NCBI RefSeq assembly: GCF_004353895.1
Contig: NZ_SMOG01000001.1
Location: 1-64,000 of the forward strand
Source: Candidatus Syntrophosphaera thermopropionivorans
Lineage (GTDB): Bacteria; Cloacimonadota; Cloacimonadia; Cloacimonadales; Cloacimonadaceae
Length of the DNA: 64,000 nt
Reading direction: 5' to 3'
Shown here: positions 63,317 to 64,000 of the stretch, piece after piece
Numbering within the stretch: position 1 is the stretch's first letter
Layout of the letters: every line of letters starts with the position of its first letter
Made by a program: the position numbers and the translations under genes
The notes under the pieces: model-generated
Database searches by the model: none
Seen by the model: only the letters and a program-made list of their open reading frames with translations
What the model was told of the DNA's origin: nothing

Positions 63317-63871
63317 CTATTCTTCACAACGGATATTAATCCCATCCACCGTATTTTTCTGCAATTCTTTCAATTTATTTCTTATTTTCAACCTGGCAAT
63401 AGTACTTAGATGGTCAATAAACAGGATTCCTTCCAGATGGTCATATTCATGCTGAACGATAACGGCTGCATATCCAGAAAGATTAATTCTGTGTCGTTCA
63501 TTTTGTAAATCTGTATAAGAGACGGTTATATTTGAAGGTCTAACCACTTTAGCATAGATATCAGGAATACTGATGCACCCTTCTTCGGTTTCAGTTTCAC
63601 CACTACTTTCTTCAATAACAGGGTTAATCATAACCATCGGAGAGTGTTTTTTAGGGTTATCCTTTATTTGAGGATCAATCACGATAATTCTTTTGCTAAC
63701 GCCAACTTGAGGTGCAGAAAGTCCAACTCCATCCCATTGATACATTGTAGCGATAAGGTCCTCAGCAAATTGCAATAAGTTTTCATCAATTTTTTGCACT
63801 TCTTCGGACTTAAGTCTGAGGACCTTATCACCATAAATATGGATTGGTAATAACTTAGGTTTACGCGACAT
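63317..63871 (-). CDS. def: Peptide deformylase
   Basis: 184 residues. It removes the N-formyl group from nascent proteins. The three motifs GVGLSAPQVG (48-57), EGCIS (C99) and QHEYDHLEG (H141, E142, H145) supply the metal ligands and general base. Length is standard. Sits between yajC and fmt. Confidence 0.97.
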   Translation of the reverse strand: MSRKPKLLPIHIYGDKVLRLKSEEVQKIDENLLQFAEDLIATMYQWDGVGLSAPQVGVSKRIIVIDPQIKDNPKKHSPMVMINPVIEESSGETETEEGCISIPDIYAKVVRPSNITVSYTDLQNERHRINLSGYAAVIVQHEYDHLEGILFIDHLSTIARLKIRNKLKELQKNTVDGINIRCEE

Positions 63872-63879
63872 TAGATATA

Positions 63880-64000
63880 TTAGGCATTAGCTTTTTCAGC
63901 AGAGCTAACTATACTGGCAATTGCACCCTTCTGGATTTCAATTCTAACATGGTTGTTATCATCTATTTCCAAGACAACGGTATTCTTGTCTGGTTTGATA
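63880..64000 (-). CDS. yajC: YajC (Sec translocase auxiliary subunit), C-terminal part
   Basis: The gene enters from the right edge. The visible 39 residues (KPDKNTVVLEIDDNNHVRIE, then IQKGAIASIVSS) match the C-terminal soluble domain of YajC (the VVLEVDDNVRIEFSRSAIA pattern). YajC associates with SecDF-YidC. The N-terminal membrane helix is outside the window. It ends 8 bases before def and heads, or is part of, the operon running to htrA. Confidence 0.75.
   Translation of the reverse strand, partial: IKPDKNTVVLEIDDNNHVRIEIQKGAIASIVSSAEKANA

Overview
This 64 kb window is AT-rich, densely coding bacterial chromosome. It most likely comes from a Candidatus Cloacimonadota (Cloacimonas-like) or related FCB-group bacterium. 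The case for this rests on five secreted proteins that end in a type IX secretion (T9SS) C-terminal sorting domain (YPNPFNP, then a glycine-rich beta fold, then a terminal LMK/LIK), a long FCB-style SecA, several outer-membrane beta-barrel proteins without recognisable enterobacterial relatives, and a fermentative gene set (tandem phosphotransbutyrylases, class I fumarase). The lineage is an inference; no database was searched. I see no insertion sequence, prophage or CRISPR array.

Layout. 1-940: a gene tail and a frameshifted gene remnant. 1111-2449: a small operon (TPR-like protein, a 57-residue four-cysteine protein, rsmD). 2579-2945: four tRNAs (Ser-UGA, Ser-GCU, Gln-UUG, Gln-CUG) and a terminator. 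2976-6241 (minus): mltG, ruvX, two overlapping lipoproteins and a pilin-like membrane protein. 6581-15117: two large T9SS cargo proteins. The second is flanked on both sides by copies of a composite intergenic repeat. 15798-24874: purA, beta-barrels, a DUF362 ferredoxin, a FtsB-like protein, a diguanylate cyclase and a sugar-type ABC ATPase. 24880-30289 (minus): topA and secA. 30850-38442: two tandem gingipain-like C25 proteases with T9SS domains. 38538-42098 (minus): glyA, rpiB and two ptb paralogues, then a decayed gene. 42866-45103: a stomatin-like protein and enolase. 45104-45632: a box array and a candidate small RNA. 45633-49323 (minus): an FG-GAP T9SS protein and a B12-type radical SAM protein. 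49539-51730: an EIIA-CBS regulator coupled to an ion transporter. 51748-53171: divergent SRAP and nth genes. 53177-59779 (minus): a soluble-adenylyl-cyclase-like protein, fumarase subunits, DUF58, a small membrane protein and plsC. 60230-60619 (minus): RNase P RNA with a clear promoter. 60756-64000 (minus): a yajC-def-fmt-DUF116-htrA operon.

The points most worth a second look are: (1) a mammalian-sAC-type adenylyl cyclase with an asymmetric composite active site that keeps every catalytic residue but lacks both bicarbonate-binding residues; (2) a composite intergenic repeat (hairpin, spacer, hairpin, 16-bp tandem array) on both sides of one T9SS gene; (3) a four-box 13-bp array followed by a promoter/terminator pair that looks like a 60-nt sRNA carrying an anti-Shine-Dalgarno CCCTCC; (4) ruvX with no ATG/GTG/TTG start; (5) 11-bp iterons next to rnpB.
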